NCBI GenBank assembly: GCA_958295695.1
Contig: OY282363.1
Location: forward strand, 558,001 to 622,000
Length of the DNA: 64,000 bases
Direction of reading: 5' to 3'
From: an uncultured Alphaproteobacteria bacterium
GTDB lineage: Bacteria > Pseudomonadota > Alphaproteobacteria > SP197
Below, piece by piece: positions 52,739-61,129 of this stretch (its first letter is position 1; each line of letters starts with the position of its first letter). The notes under the pieces are model-generated. The model did not search any database and was not told where the DNA came from. It was given only the letters and a program-made list of their open reading frames with translations. Position numbers and translations under genes: made by a program.

Positions 52739-53536
52739 ATGACGGTCACGGATTTCCGCGTGGGCCAGGTGGTCGCCCGCGGCTTTTCGTCCTTCTTCGC
52801 CAATCTGGCCGGTCTCGTTCCGCTCGCGGTCGCCGCGGCGTCGGCGGCCCTGCTGGCCGGATTTCTGGCCCCCACCGTCCACGACGCGGCGCCGCCGGGC
52901 GGCGACGGCGAGGCCCTGGTCGCCGCCATGGAAACGGACCCGTTGTCCACGCTCGCGTTCGTCGTCGTGTCGGCCATCGCCTGGCTGTGGCTTTCGGCGG
53001 GCGTGACCTACGGCGTCGTGTCCCATCTGCGCGGCCGCGGGGCCGGCGGCGTCGAGATCCTCCTGCGGTCGCTGAGCTTCGTTCCCAACCTGCTGCTCCT
53101 GACGCTCGTCGTCGTGGCGACCGCCGGGATCCTGTTCGCGGTCGCGCTGGTCGTCCCCGTCGTCGGCGCGATCGTCTTCTTCGTCGGAGGCGTCTGGCTC
53201 TACACCGTGTTCTGGGTCGCCGTGCCGGCGATCGTGGTGGAAGGCGTCGGCCCCGTGGCGGGGCTTGCGCGCAGCGCCCGGCTCACCGGGGGACGCCGCT
53301 GGCGGGTCCTCGGCGCGATCGCCCTGTGGTTTCTCGTCTCGCTCGTCATCGACCTGGTCCTGGGCGCGGTTCTGGCCGGCGTTCGGATGGCCGCGGGCGA
53401 TATGGACGGAGAGTCGGCCGGCTTTCTCGCGACGGTCCTCGACGGCGTCGCGCGGGTCGTCCTGCTCGGGCTGGGCGCGGCGGTGGCGGCCGTGGGCTAC
53501 CACGACCTGCGCGTGATCGAGGAAGGCGCCGGGTAG
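52739..53536 (+). CDS. Membrane protein, GPDPase_memb/YciC-like
   Basis: The 265-residue protein has about six membrane helices arranged as in the domain joined to glycerophosphodiester phosphodiesterases, with SARLTGGRRWRVLGAIALWF as the family's internal landmark. No enzyme domain is attached. Its role is unknown; a membrane stabiliser or transporter-like function is possible. ATG 52739 starts the DUF-like MTVTDFRVGQVV; the longer frame is repeat DNA. Confidence 0.75.
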   Translation: MTVTDFRVGQVVARGFSSFFANLAGLVPLAVAAASAALLAGFLAPTVHDAAPPGGDGEALVAAMETDPLSTLAFVVVSAIAWLWLSAGVTYGVVSHLRGRGAGGVEILLRSLSFVPNLLLLTLVVVATAGILFAVALVVPVVGAIVFFVGGVWLYTVFWVAVPAIVVEGVGPVAGLARSARLTGGRRWRVLGAIALWFLVSLVIDLVLGAVLAGVRMAAGDMDGESAGFLATVLDGVARVVLLGLGAAVAAVGYHDLRVIEEGAG

Positions 53537-53574
53537 ACCGCGCGGACGTTCGATTAGAGCGTTTCCGCCCTTGG

Positions 53575-53702
53575 CCGTCCCTCGATACGGTCCCTCGGAC
53601 CGCCTCGGGACGGGGGAAGAAGAGGGAGAAGAACCGCGAACTTCCCTCACCCCGGGTAGCCCCCCGAAGGGCCCGCCCCGAGCTTGCCGAAGGGGGACGG
53701 CC
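53575..53702. repeat. Extragenic palindromic repeat, copy 6
   Basis: Box B (53575-53615: CTCGATACGGTCC-CTC-GGACCGCCTC) and a divergent inverted box A (CCCTCACCCCGGGTAGCC onward) where GATACG is replaced by GAGCTTGCCGAAGGGGGAC. It fills the 232-base gap before the Na/Pi transporter end. Confidence 0.75.
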
Positions 53703-53768
53703 GGAGATGTTCCCTATGCGTTTCACGTGAAACGTTTCGCGGCGGAAGCCGGCCCGGGCGGTTCCCGG

Positions 53769-55352
53769 TCACGCTTCGTCGCGCGGATACGGATCGAAGT
53801 CCTCCACGAGCTTCGACAGCAGGAAGAAGATTTCCTCCGTGGTGTTGGTGATCGACATGAGGTTCGCCGAGTCGCGTCGATGCGCCGCCGGGTCCGACTC
53901 CAGATACCGGCTCCGTATCCTGCCCATCAGTTCGCCGCGGTCGTCGATCAGCCGGTTCGCCAGGTCCCAGGACCGCCGGTCGCCGCTCTCCATCGCGTCG
54001 GCCACGGCCAGGAAAGCGCCGTCGACGCCCTCGCACAGGCTCGACCGGAACCGCTGGAGGACCGGCCGGTCGCCGAGACCGAGCAGCCCCGCGCCCATGA
54101 CGGCCATGGCGTCCGCCAGCCACGAAAGGAGCTTCTGGCGGTTGAGCAGCGCGTTGCGGTCCTCGACGGCCCGCATGGGATGGAGCACCTCGAGGTCCGT
54201 CAGGAACTCGCCGGTTTCGGACAGCACCGTCCGGAGCGCGTCCCGGAGCGGGCCCACGTCCTCGTTCCGCCGCACGAGGTCGAAGTAGCGCGGCAGCATC
54301 CCGAACGCGCGCTTCTGCTCGAGGTCGGCCAGCATCAGGGAGGTCTCGGCGTCGCCCGAGACCTGGGGGAGGATGAACTCCGTCCGCGACAGTTCGTCGA
54401 TCTCCGAGACCGGCCACAGCCTCTCGAGAACCCTGACCGAAAGCCCCAGCCCGGCCAGCATGACCGGCAGGGGGATCAGGGCCATGACCACGTAGACGAG
54501 GGCCAGTTGTCGCGCCGGATCGAGGCCGGTCGCGGAGACCAGGGCCTTCATCGACGGCACGCCGAGATGGAGTTCGGCGTAGAGCAGGGGGACGAGCGCC
54601 GCGCAGATCAGCGCGTTGAGGATCACCACATACATGGCGAGCTGGCGGGAGCGCCCCGTCAGGTTGGCGGACAACAGGTAGATGACCGCGCCCGAGCCGA
54701 TGAAGCTGCCGTAGATGGTCATGATGGCCTGGTCGACGGAGATGACCCCGACCGTCGCCAGGCTGATCCCGACGATGGAGACCGCGCCCGTGGACTGCAC
54801 GGCGAACGCCAGCAGCGCGGCGACCAGGAAGGCGAGGGCCGGCGAGCTTCCGGTTCCCTCCACCATGTCCCGGAACCAGGGCTGGTCGGCGAGCGGCGCG
54901 GCGGCCTCCTCGAGAAGCACCAGGCCGAGGACGACCATGGCTCCGCCGAGGAACGACGCCGCGACGGCCCGGTAGTTCGACAGCCTCTCGGCGACCATCA
55001 CGGCGCTGGCGACTCCGACGGTGCAGAGCGCGACCGTCTTGATGTCGAAGGTGACGATCATGACGAGAGCCGTCATGCCGAGGCGTCCGCCCAGGATCGT
55101 GGCGAGCGCGCCCCTCATCGTGAGCAGCCGCGAGCGCAGGACGCCCACCGTGATGAAGGTCAGGGCGGCCATGCTCTGGGTGACGACGCCGGCGAACACG
55201 CCCCAGAGAAGCGCCGCGAACCGGTTCGCGGTCCAGCGCCGCACGGTCTGGCGCAGCCGCCGGCTCGCGAGCTTCTTGAGGTTCTCGGTCAGGAACCTCA
55301 TCCCGAAGATGAACAGGCCGAGCCCGCCCACGACGCCGGCGAGGTGTTCCAT
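53769..55352 (-). CDS. Na/Pi cotransporter family protein with PhoU-like domain
   Basis: The 527-residue protein has a membrane half with two inverted repeats carrying the QS motifs VTQSMAALTFITVGVL and AVQSTGAVSIVGISL, as in NptA/YjbB sodium:phosphate transporters. A cytoplasmic helical PhoU-like tail follows from about residue 340. It probably takes up or expels phosphate. Start ATG 55352 is at the first helix. It lies alone, oriented against the amidohydrolase gene. Confidence 0.87.
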   Translation of the reverse strand: MEHLAGVVGGLGLFIFGMRFLTENLKKLASRRLRQTVRRWTANRFAALLWGVFAGVVTQSMAALTFITVGVLRSRLLTMRGALATILGGRLGMTALVMIVTFDIKTVALCTVGVASAVMVAERLSNYRAVAASFLGGAMVVLGLVLLEEAAAPLADQPWFRDMVEGTGSSPALAFLVAALLAFAVQSTGAVSIVGISLATVGVISVDQAIMTIYGSFIGSGAVIYLLSANLTGRSRQLAMYVVILNALICAALVPLLYAELHLGVPSMKALVSATGLDPARQLALVYVVMALIPLPVMLAGLGLSVRVLERLWPVSEIDELSRTEFILPQVSGDAETSLMLADLEQKRAFGMLPRYFDLVRRNEDVGPLRDALRTVLSETGEFLTDLEVLHPMRAVEDRNALLNRQKLLSWLADAMAVMGAGLLGLGDRPVLQRFRSSLCEGVDGAFLAVADAMESGDRRSWDLANRLIDDRGELMGRIRSRYLESDPAAHRRDSANLMSITNTTEEIFFLLSKLVEDFDPYPRDEA

Positions 55353-55662
55353 CAGGCGCGCCCCGGCATGTCGGTCGGGGGAGAAGGGGACCGGACGGGT
55401 TCGGGACGGCGACAGACGGGAATCGACATGGCCCCCGCCGCGCGGTCTGCCGCCGCCAGACTACAAGGCCGAAACCGTTTGTCCAGAAAGCGCAAGGCCA
55501 TCGCATTCGGGACCGGAGGGCGCCGCCCTCCGGAGGCGCCGCCCGGGACGAGGGAAGGATGGGGCCTCGGCGACATGCGGCCGCCCCGCCGGAAAGCGAC
55601 GCCCGCCTTGCATCGGGGGCGGCGGCGGATGCACTCTCTCCCGGCGACAGGAGGAGAACGGC
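55353..55662. other. Intergenic region between divergent genes
   Basis: No gene is visible. It contains a GC hairpin (GGAGGGC at 55515-55521, GCCCTCC at 55525-55531) and, at the right end, GGAGGAG just before the amidohydrolase ATG. Promoters for both neighbours must lie here; I could not pick a reliable -35/-10 pair. Confidence 0.4.
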
Positions 55663-56760
55663 ATGACAGGCGCGCCCGTCATCTCGGCCGACAGCCACGT
55701 CCAGGAACCGCCCGAACTCTACAGCGAGTGGCTCGACGCCAGGTACCGCGAGCGGGCCCCGCGCATGGAGGAGCGCGACGGCGCGGTCTATTCGGTGGTC
55801 GACGGCAAGCGGCCGCGCAGGGTCGACCTCGCGGCCGGGCGCGCCGGCGAGGACGACCGGAACCGCGAGTTCCGCCACGATCCCACGGGCGGGCGCGACA
55901 TCGGGCGCCGCCTGGCGGATCAGGCGCGGGACGGCGTGACGGCCGAGGTCATCTATCCCAACAGCTCCCTCTTCCTCTACAACTCGCGCGACCCCGGCTA
56001 CCAGTTCGCCGTCGCGCGCGCCTACAACGACTGGGGCATCGAACTGTTCGGCGCCCACAAGGACCGCTTCGCGCCCGTCGCCATCGTGCCGGTGATCGAC
56101 CTCGACGAGGCCGAAAGGGAGGTCGCCCGGGTCGCGAAGGCGGGCTACCGCGGCGTCAAGATACCGCTCACCGTGGAGAGCCGGCCCTACAACCTGCCGG
56201 ACTACGACCGCCTCTGGTCGGCCTGCGCCGACCACGGCGTCGTCGTGTCGCTGCACGCCTTCTCCGAGAGCGAGGACCACTATCCCGAGGACTGGGGCGA
56301 GGAGGAAGGCCACGGCGGCGCGCTGGCCCACATGGCGATGAGCATGGCGCGCGGCCAGAGTCCCGTCGCCCTGCTGGTCGCGTCGGGCGCCCTGCAGCGC
56401 TACCCGGACCTCAACTTCGTCGTGGTCGAATGCGGTGCCGGCTGGCTCGCCTGGCTGCTCCACGTCATGGACGAGCAGGTCGAGAAGAAGCACATGTGGA
56501 TCCGCCCGAAGCTGGAGATGAAGCCCAGCGAGTTCTTCCGCCGCCAGGGCGCGGTGACCTTCGGCGACGACCCCGTCGCCCTCAGCCTGCTCGACTTCAC
56601 CGGCGCCGACGTCCTGCTGTGGGGCAGCGACTACCCCCACGACGAGGGGACCTTCCCGCACAGCCAGGCCGTGATCGAGCGGACCTTCGGAGGCGTCCCG
56701 GCGGAGGACAAGCGCAAGATCGTCCACGGGAACGCCAAGCGCATCTACGGCTTCGCGTGA
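55663..56760 (+). CDS. Amidohydrolase-2 family metal-dependent hydrolase
   Basis: The 365-residue TIM-barrel enzyme starts with a metal-binding ISADSHVQEP, then VSLHAFSESEDHYPED, and ends with the metal-side GSDYPHDEGTFPHSQA. These mark the ACMSD-like amidohydrolase group (decarboxylases, hydrolases). Strong GGAGGAG lies ahead of the ATG. The glutamine-synthetase-like gene follows 28 bases later, so the two may act on one nitrogen compound. Confidence 0.87.
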   Translation: MTGAPVISADSHVQEPPELYSEWLDARYRERAPRMEERDGAVYSVVDGKRPRRVDLAAGRAGEDDRNREFRHDPTGGRDIGRRLADQARDGVTAEVIYPNSSLFLYNSRDPGYQFAVARAYNDWGIELFGAHKDRFAPVAIVPVIDLDEAEREVARVAKAGYRGVKIPLTVESRPYNLPDYDRLWSACADHGVVVSLHAFSESEDHYPEDWGEEEGHGGALAHMAMSMARGQSPVALLVASGALQRYPDLNFVVVECGAGWLAWLLHVMDEQVEKKHMWIRPKLEMKPSEFFRRQGAVTFGDDPVALSLLDFTGADVLLWGSDYPHDEGTFPHSQAVIERTFGGVPAEDKRKIVHGNAKRIYGFA

Positions 56761-56788
56761 CGGCCGGGCCGCCGGACGGGAGGACGCC

Positions 56789-58102
56789 GTGCGCCGCGTT
56801 CCGCTCATCATGGTCGTCACCAGCGATCTCGCCGGACAGGTGAGGGGCAAGGGCTTTCCGGCGACCGAGCGCGCGGAGCGGCTGGAGAAGGGCGTCGGCT
56901 ACACCTTCACCAACCACATGATCGATTGCTGGGGCCGGATTCCGGCCACGCCCTGGGGGCCTCTGGGCGACCTGGTGCTGACGCCCGATCCGGCGACCGG
57001 GGTGGAGGTCGATTTCGGCGACGGCGGCGCGGCCGAGCGCTTCATGCTGGGCGACCTCCTCCACATGGACGGCGCGCCGTGGGATTGCTGCCTGCGCCAC
57101 TATCTGCGCGACGCGGTCGAGACGCTGGAGCGCGAGACGGGCCTCGCGCTGGTCGCGGCCTTCGAGCACGAGTTCCACGACGGCGGCATGCGCGACCGGC
57201 CGGGCGACTCCTACAGCCTCGACAAGGTCCGTCTAGCGGGCGCGTTCCCGGAGGCCTTCCTCCACGCGCTGCACGCCGCCGGCGCGGAGCCGGAGACCTT
57301 CCTGCCGGAGTTCGGCGCCAACCAGTTCGAGGTCACGGTCAAGCCCGCCGCCGGCGTCGCGGCGGCCGACCGCGCCGTCGTCGTGCGCGAGATGGCGCGG
57401 GCCACGGCCGAACGTCTCGGCCGGCGCGTCAGCTTCTCGCCCCAGGTGACGGCGGACGGTCCCGGCAACGGCGTCCACATCCACATGAGCTTCCGGGACC
57501 GCCAGGGCCGGCCGGCGGCCCACGATCCCGCGGGGCGCCACGGCGTCTCGGCCGCGATGGGGAGCTTCGTGGCGGGCGTCCTGCGGCGCCTGCCGGAGAT
57601 CGTCGCGGTGACCGCGCCCTCGGCCGCGTCCTACCGGCGCCTGAAGCCGCGTTCCTGGAGCTCGGCCTTCAACAACCTGGGGTTCCGGGACCGGGAGGCC
57701 GCGATCCGCGTCTGCCCGGTCTCCGACGCGCCGGGCGCCGACGTGGCGGCGGCCTTCAACGTCGAGTTCCGCGCCGGAGACGCCGCGGCCAGCCCCTACC
57801 TGCAGCTCGGGATCCTGGTCCGGGCCGGCCTGGAGGGCCTGCGCGAGGGCCTTCCCCCGCCCGAGGCGACCTCGTCGGACCCCGACGCGATGACCGACGA
57901 GGAGCGCGCGGCCATGGGCGTCGTCCGCCTGCCGGAGTCGCTCGGCGCCGCGCTCGACGCCCTGGAAGCCGCCGACGGCGTCCGCGGCCTGATGCCGGGC
58001 GCGCTCTTCGACGCCTACGTCATGCACAAGCGCGGGGAGCTGGCGGCGCTCGACGGCCTCGACGACGCGGCGGTCCGCCGCCGCTACGCGGAGGTCTATT
58101 GA
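56789..58102 (+). CDS. Glutamine synthetase family protein
   Basis: The 437-residue protein has the catalytic glutamine-synthetase fold: metal-binding [31 protein letters not shown] and a late [18 protein letters not shown]. It is shorter and divergent from GlnA, and the classic MPF(P)G...adenylylation Tyr is absent, so it probably glutamylates another amine (PuuA-like) rather than ammonia. GTG 56789 follows GGACGGGAGGACGCC. It overlaps the next gene by TTGA. Confidence 0.85.
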   Translation: MRRVPLIMVVTSDLAGQVRGKGFPATERAERLEKGVGYTFTNHMIDCWGRIPATPWGPLGDLVLTPDPATGVEVDFGDGGAAERFMLGDLLHMDGAPWDCCLRHYLRDAVETLERETGLALVAAFEHEFHDGGMRDRPGDSYSLDKVRLAGAFPEAFLHALHAAGAEPETFLPEFGANQFEVTVKPAAGVAAADRAVVVREMARATAERLGRRVSFSPQVTADGPGNGVHIHMSFRDRQGRPAAHDPAGRHGVSAAMGSFVAGVLRRLPEIVAVTAPSAASYRRLKPRSWSSAFNNLGFRDREAAIRVCPVSDAPGADVAAAFNVEFRAGDAAASPYLQLGILVRAGLEGLREGLPPPEATSSDPDAMTDEERAAMGVVRLPESLGAALDALEAADGVRGLMPGALFDAYVMHKRGELAALDGLDDAAVRRRYAEVY

Positions 58103-58545
58103 GCGCGGGCGAACCGTTCTGGCGGCGCAAGCCGCTCGGCGAGATGTCGCGGCGGGAATGGGAATCCCTGTGCGACGGCTGCGGAAAGTGCTGCCTCGTC
58201 AAGCTGGAGGACGAGGACACGGGCGAGATCGAGACGACCGACGTCGCCTGCCGCCTGCTGGACATCGGCACGTGCCGCTGCACCGACTACGGCCATCGCA
58301 AGCGCCGCGTGCCCGATTGCGTCAGGCTCACGCCCGACAACATCGGGGCCCTCCGCTGGATGCCGTCCACCTGCGCCTACCGGCTGCTCGCCGAGGGCGG
58401 GGACCTCTTCGACTGGCACCCCCTCGTCTCGGGCGATCCCGAAACCGTGCACCGCGCCGGCGTCTCGCTCCGGGGCCGGGCGGTCTCGGAACGGCGCGTC
58501 CGCGACGAGGACCTGGCGGACCGCGTCGTCGAGTGGGAGCTTTAG
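58099..58545 (+). CDS. YcgN family cysteine cluster protein (UPF0260)
   Basis: The 148-residue protein carries the cysteine pattern [33 protein letters not shown] and PDCVRL, which probably binds zinc or iron-sulfur. YcgN proteins are widespread but of unknown role. The start is TTG 58099, overlapping the stop of the glutamine-synthetase-like gene. Its last bases overlap the end of the methyltransferase gene on the other strand by 4. Confidence 0.88.
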   Translation: MSAGEPFWRRKPLGEMSRREWESLCDGCGKCCLVKLEDEDTGEIETTDVACRLLDIGTCRCTDYGHRKRRVPDCVRLTPDNIGALRWMPSTCAYRLLAEGGDLFDWHPLVSGDPETVHRAGVSLRGRAVSERRVRDEDLADRVVEWEL

Positions 58546-59505
58546 CCCCCGCCGGAGCCAGGCGGCGGGACGCCGCGGTAGAGGCAATGGCGTCTCCATC
58601 GGGCGACGACGGCCTTCCCGGACTCCGTGGCACGCTTCCATCGTGAAGCGGGTCCGGCCTTCGGCGATCCGGGGACGGGGCGCAACCAAGCCTCGAATCC
58701 CCCACCGTTTTCATGAGTGTCGACCCAGTGAACCAACTCCAATCCGGAGGCCGTGGCCAGCTTCTCCATACTTCCACGGGAAAAGTACTGTAGATGTCCT
58801 GGGACATGGTTATGGGACCATTTTCTCCAATCCTCAATGGACGAAGATCCGCGCTTCCAGCCTTCGGGACGATGGGGCGCGGTGATGAAGACGATTCCGG
58901 ATCGGTCGAGCAATTCGGCGATGCGAAGCATTACGGCTCTCGGATCGACCAAATGTTCGATGACGTGTGTGAGAGAAACGACATGATAGGGTCCGAATTC
59001 ATCGACCGACCGGCCTTCGAGCAGATCCTCCACGATGAAGCGGTCGACCCAAGGCGTTTCGTCTTTGGTTATATGTGTCAGGTCTTGAGCGACGGTCGAA
59101 TTTTGCGGATTGACGCTCTTGGCGACTCTGGAAACCCAGGCCAAACCCGCGCCGACTTCGAGTATCCGCAGGGGTTCCGAGGGCAAATATCCAAGATAAT
59201 TCAAAATCGAAAGAAACGACGACCTATAATATTCGAGTATAAGTTCGACATGTCCGTCATCTCGATAAACAGGATGATCAAACTCCTGGTTCTCGGTGTA
59301 CATCACATGTATATCGCGTTCGCTCGGGCAAGGCGAACAATAAATCAACTCCCCGCACGGACAGTAAACCAGATCGTAGTCGTCCGTCTTTTCGAGATTA
59401 CGGAGATTTATAGTGACGGGAAGCTTGCCGATATAGTCGCCGGGGCGGGGGGGGGGGGGGGGGATCGCAGACCGGACATGCCCGGATGTTGTTTGGCGGG
59501 ATCAT
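58542..59505 (-). pseudogene. SAM methyltransferase with zinc-ribbon start, interrupted by a G17 tract
   Basis: From ATG 59505 the frame reads MIPPNNIRACPVCD and enters a run of 17 C (G on the plus strand, 59447-59463), after which the frame is wrong. With 16 or 19 C it would continue RPGDYIGKLPVTINL, YCPCGELIYCSPCPSERD and then a class I methyltransferase domain: ILEVGAGLAWVSRVA, HVVSLTHVIEHLVDP, FITAPHRPEGW. The two cysteine pairs would form a zinc ribbon, as in polysaccharide-type methyltransferases. Composition is AT-richer than the neighbours. So the gene is off in this sequence; a TATACT lies 30 bases upstream (59535-59540). Confidence 0.8.
59447..59463. repeat. Homopolymer of 17 G
   Basis: An uninterrupted G17 run lies 42 bases inside the coding frame of the methyltransferase (C17 on the coding strand). 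Runs of this length slip during replication and are typical of phase-variable genes; assembly error is the alternative. Confidence 0.85.
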
Positions 59506-59703
59506 CGCGGCCTCGTCGGGGGAGAGCGGGTCGGAGTATATCGTATCGAACGCAAGTGGCGAGGCGTCGGCGAGGCCGGCGCCGGGTTCCGCGAGCCGGT
59601 TCGCCGCGGGTCCCGCTGGAAACGGCTCGATGGCGGCGCTTTCCGGGCCTGCCGGCCGCATGGCGCTTCGTGCTATGGGACCGGCTGTTCGGAGGGCCGG
59701 GCC

Positions 59704-60717
59704 GTGGACCGCATCCGCCTGTCCAGAAGACTGTCGGTCGCGCCGATGATGGACCGCACGGACCGCTACGACCGGGCGTTCCTGCGCTGCGTCACGCGGC
59801 GCACGCTGCTCTACACCGAGATGACGGTGGCCGAGGCGGCGATCCACGGCGACCGGGACCGGCTCCTGGCGTTCGATCCGGTCGAGCATCCGGTCGCGCT
59901 CCAGCTCGGCGGGTCCGATCCCCGGACGCTCGCGGAAGCGGCGCGGATCGCCGAGGGATACGGCTACGACGAGGTCAATCTCAACGTCGGCTGCCCCAGC
60001 GGCCGCGTGCGGTCGGGCCGCTTCGGCGCCTGCCTGATGGCGGAGCCCGATCTCGTCGCGCGCTGCGTGGCGGCGATGGGGCGGGCGGTCGCCCTGCCGG
60101 TGACGGTCAAGTGCCGCATCGGCATCGACGACATGGACGACGAGGAGACGCTGCCGGCCTTCATGGCGCGGGTCGCCCGGAGCGGCTGCGCGAGCTTCGC
60201 GGTGCACGCCCGCAAGGCCTGGCTGAACGGTCTCTCGCCCAGGCGGAACCGGGAGATTCCGCCCCTGCGCCACGACGTGGTCCATGCCGCGAAACGGCGC
60301 CTGCCGGGTCTCGAGGTCGTCGTCAACGGCGGCGTCCCGGACCTCGCGGCGGCGCTGCGGCACCTGGAGCATGTCGACGGCGCGATGATCGGCCGCGCCG
60401 CCTACCGCGCGCCCCATGTCCTGGCGCAAGCCGACAGCCTGGTCTTCGGCGAGGACGCGCCGGCGCCGTCGCGGCGCGAGATCGTCGAGGCGTTCCTGCC
60501 CCATCTGGAGCGCAACCTGTCCCGCGGGGTCCCGCTCCACCGCATGACGCGCCACATCCTGGGCCTCTACCGGGGGCGACCCGGGGCCCGGGCCTGGCGC
60601 CGCCACCTCTCGACGCGGGCGGGGAAGCCGGGGGCCGGCGTCCGCGTCGTCGAGGAGGCGCTGCGCGTCGTCGAGGACGACGCCGATCCGGCCGTTTCGC
60701 GCCCCCGTCCGGGATGA
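59704..60717 (+). CDS. dusA: tRNA-dihydrouridine synthase A
   Basis: DusA reduces uridine at position 20/20a in tRNA. The 337 residues show the FMN barrel with APMMDRTDRYDRAFLR at the start, the catalytic cysteine in VNLNVGCPSGRV, and VNGGVPDLAAAL for FMN phosphate binding. GTG 59704 gives the normal N-terminus. It is divergent from the methyltransferase gene. Confidence 0.94.
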   Translation: MDRIRLSRRLSVAPMMDRTDRYDRAFLRCVTRRTLLYTEMTVAEAAIHGDRDRLLAFDPVEHPVALQLGGSDPRTLAEAARIAEGYGYDEVNLNVGCPSGRVRSGRFGACLMAEPDLVARCVAAMGRAVALPVTVKCRIGIDDMDDEETLPAFMARVARSGCASFAVHARKAWLNGLSPRRNREIPPLRHDVVHAAKRRLPGLEVVVNGGVPDLAAALRHLEHVDGAMIGRAAYRAPHVLAQADSLVFGEDAPAPSRREIVEAFLPHLERNLSRGVPLHRMTRHILGLYRGRPGARAWRRHLSTRAGKPGAGVRVVEEALRVVEDDADPAVSRPRPG

Positions 60718-60733
60718 CGCCGGGCCGGGCCCG

Positions 60734-61129
60734 TTACTCCGGACGGTGGCAGCAGGCCTGCAGCTTGTTGCCGTCGGGGTCGCGGACATAGGCGCCGTAG
60801 TAGTGCTCGTGGTATTGCGGCCTGGGTCCCGGCGCGCCCTCGTCCTTGCCGCCCGCCGCCAGCGCCGCCGCGTGGAAGGCGTCGACCGCGGCGCGGCTGG
60901 GCGCCAGCAGCGCCACATGGACGCCGTTGCCGTTCGTCGCCGTCCGGTTGTCGAAGGGCTTGCAGATGAAGAGCCGGGGCGGCTGTCCGGCCGGTCCGTA
61001 GCCCGCGACGTGGTGTTCCGCCTCCATGAAGCGGCGTTCGAGGCCGAGCGGCGCCGCGACCGCGTCGTAGAACGCCACCGCCTTCCCGAGATCGTTCGCG
61101 CCGAGCGTGATGTGGCTGTACACGGTCAT
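60734..61129 (-). CDS. VOC family (glyoxalase-like) protein
   Basis: The 131-residue protein is a single vicinal-oxygen-chelate domain: ITLGANDLGKAVAFYDAV and YYGAYVRDPDGNKLQACCH. It may act as a glyoxalase, dioxygenase or resistance protein. The ATG at 61129 overlaps the stop of the large aminotransferase gene by ATGA, so the two are translated together. A specific substrate cannot be named. Confidence 0.85.
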   Translation of the reverse strand: MTVYSHITLGANDLGKAVAFYDAVAAPLGLERRFMEAEHHVAGYGPAGQPPRLFICKPFDNRTATNGNGVHVALLAPSRAAVDAFHAAALAAGGKDEGAPGPRPQYHEHYYGAYVRDPDGNKLQACCHRPE

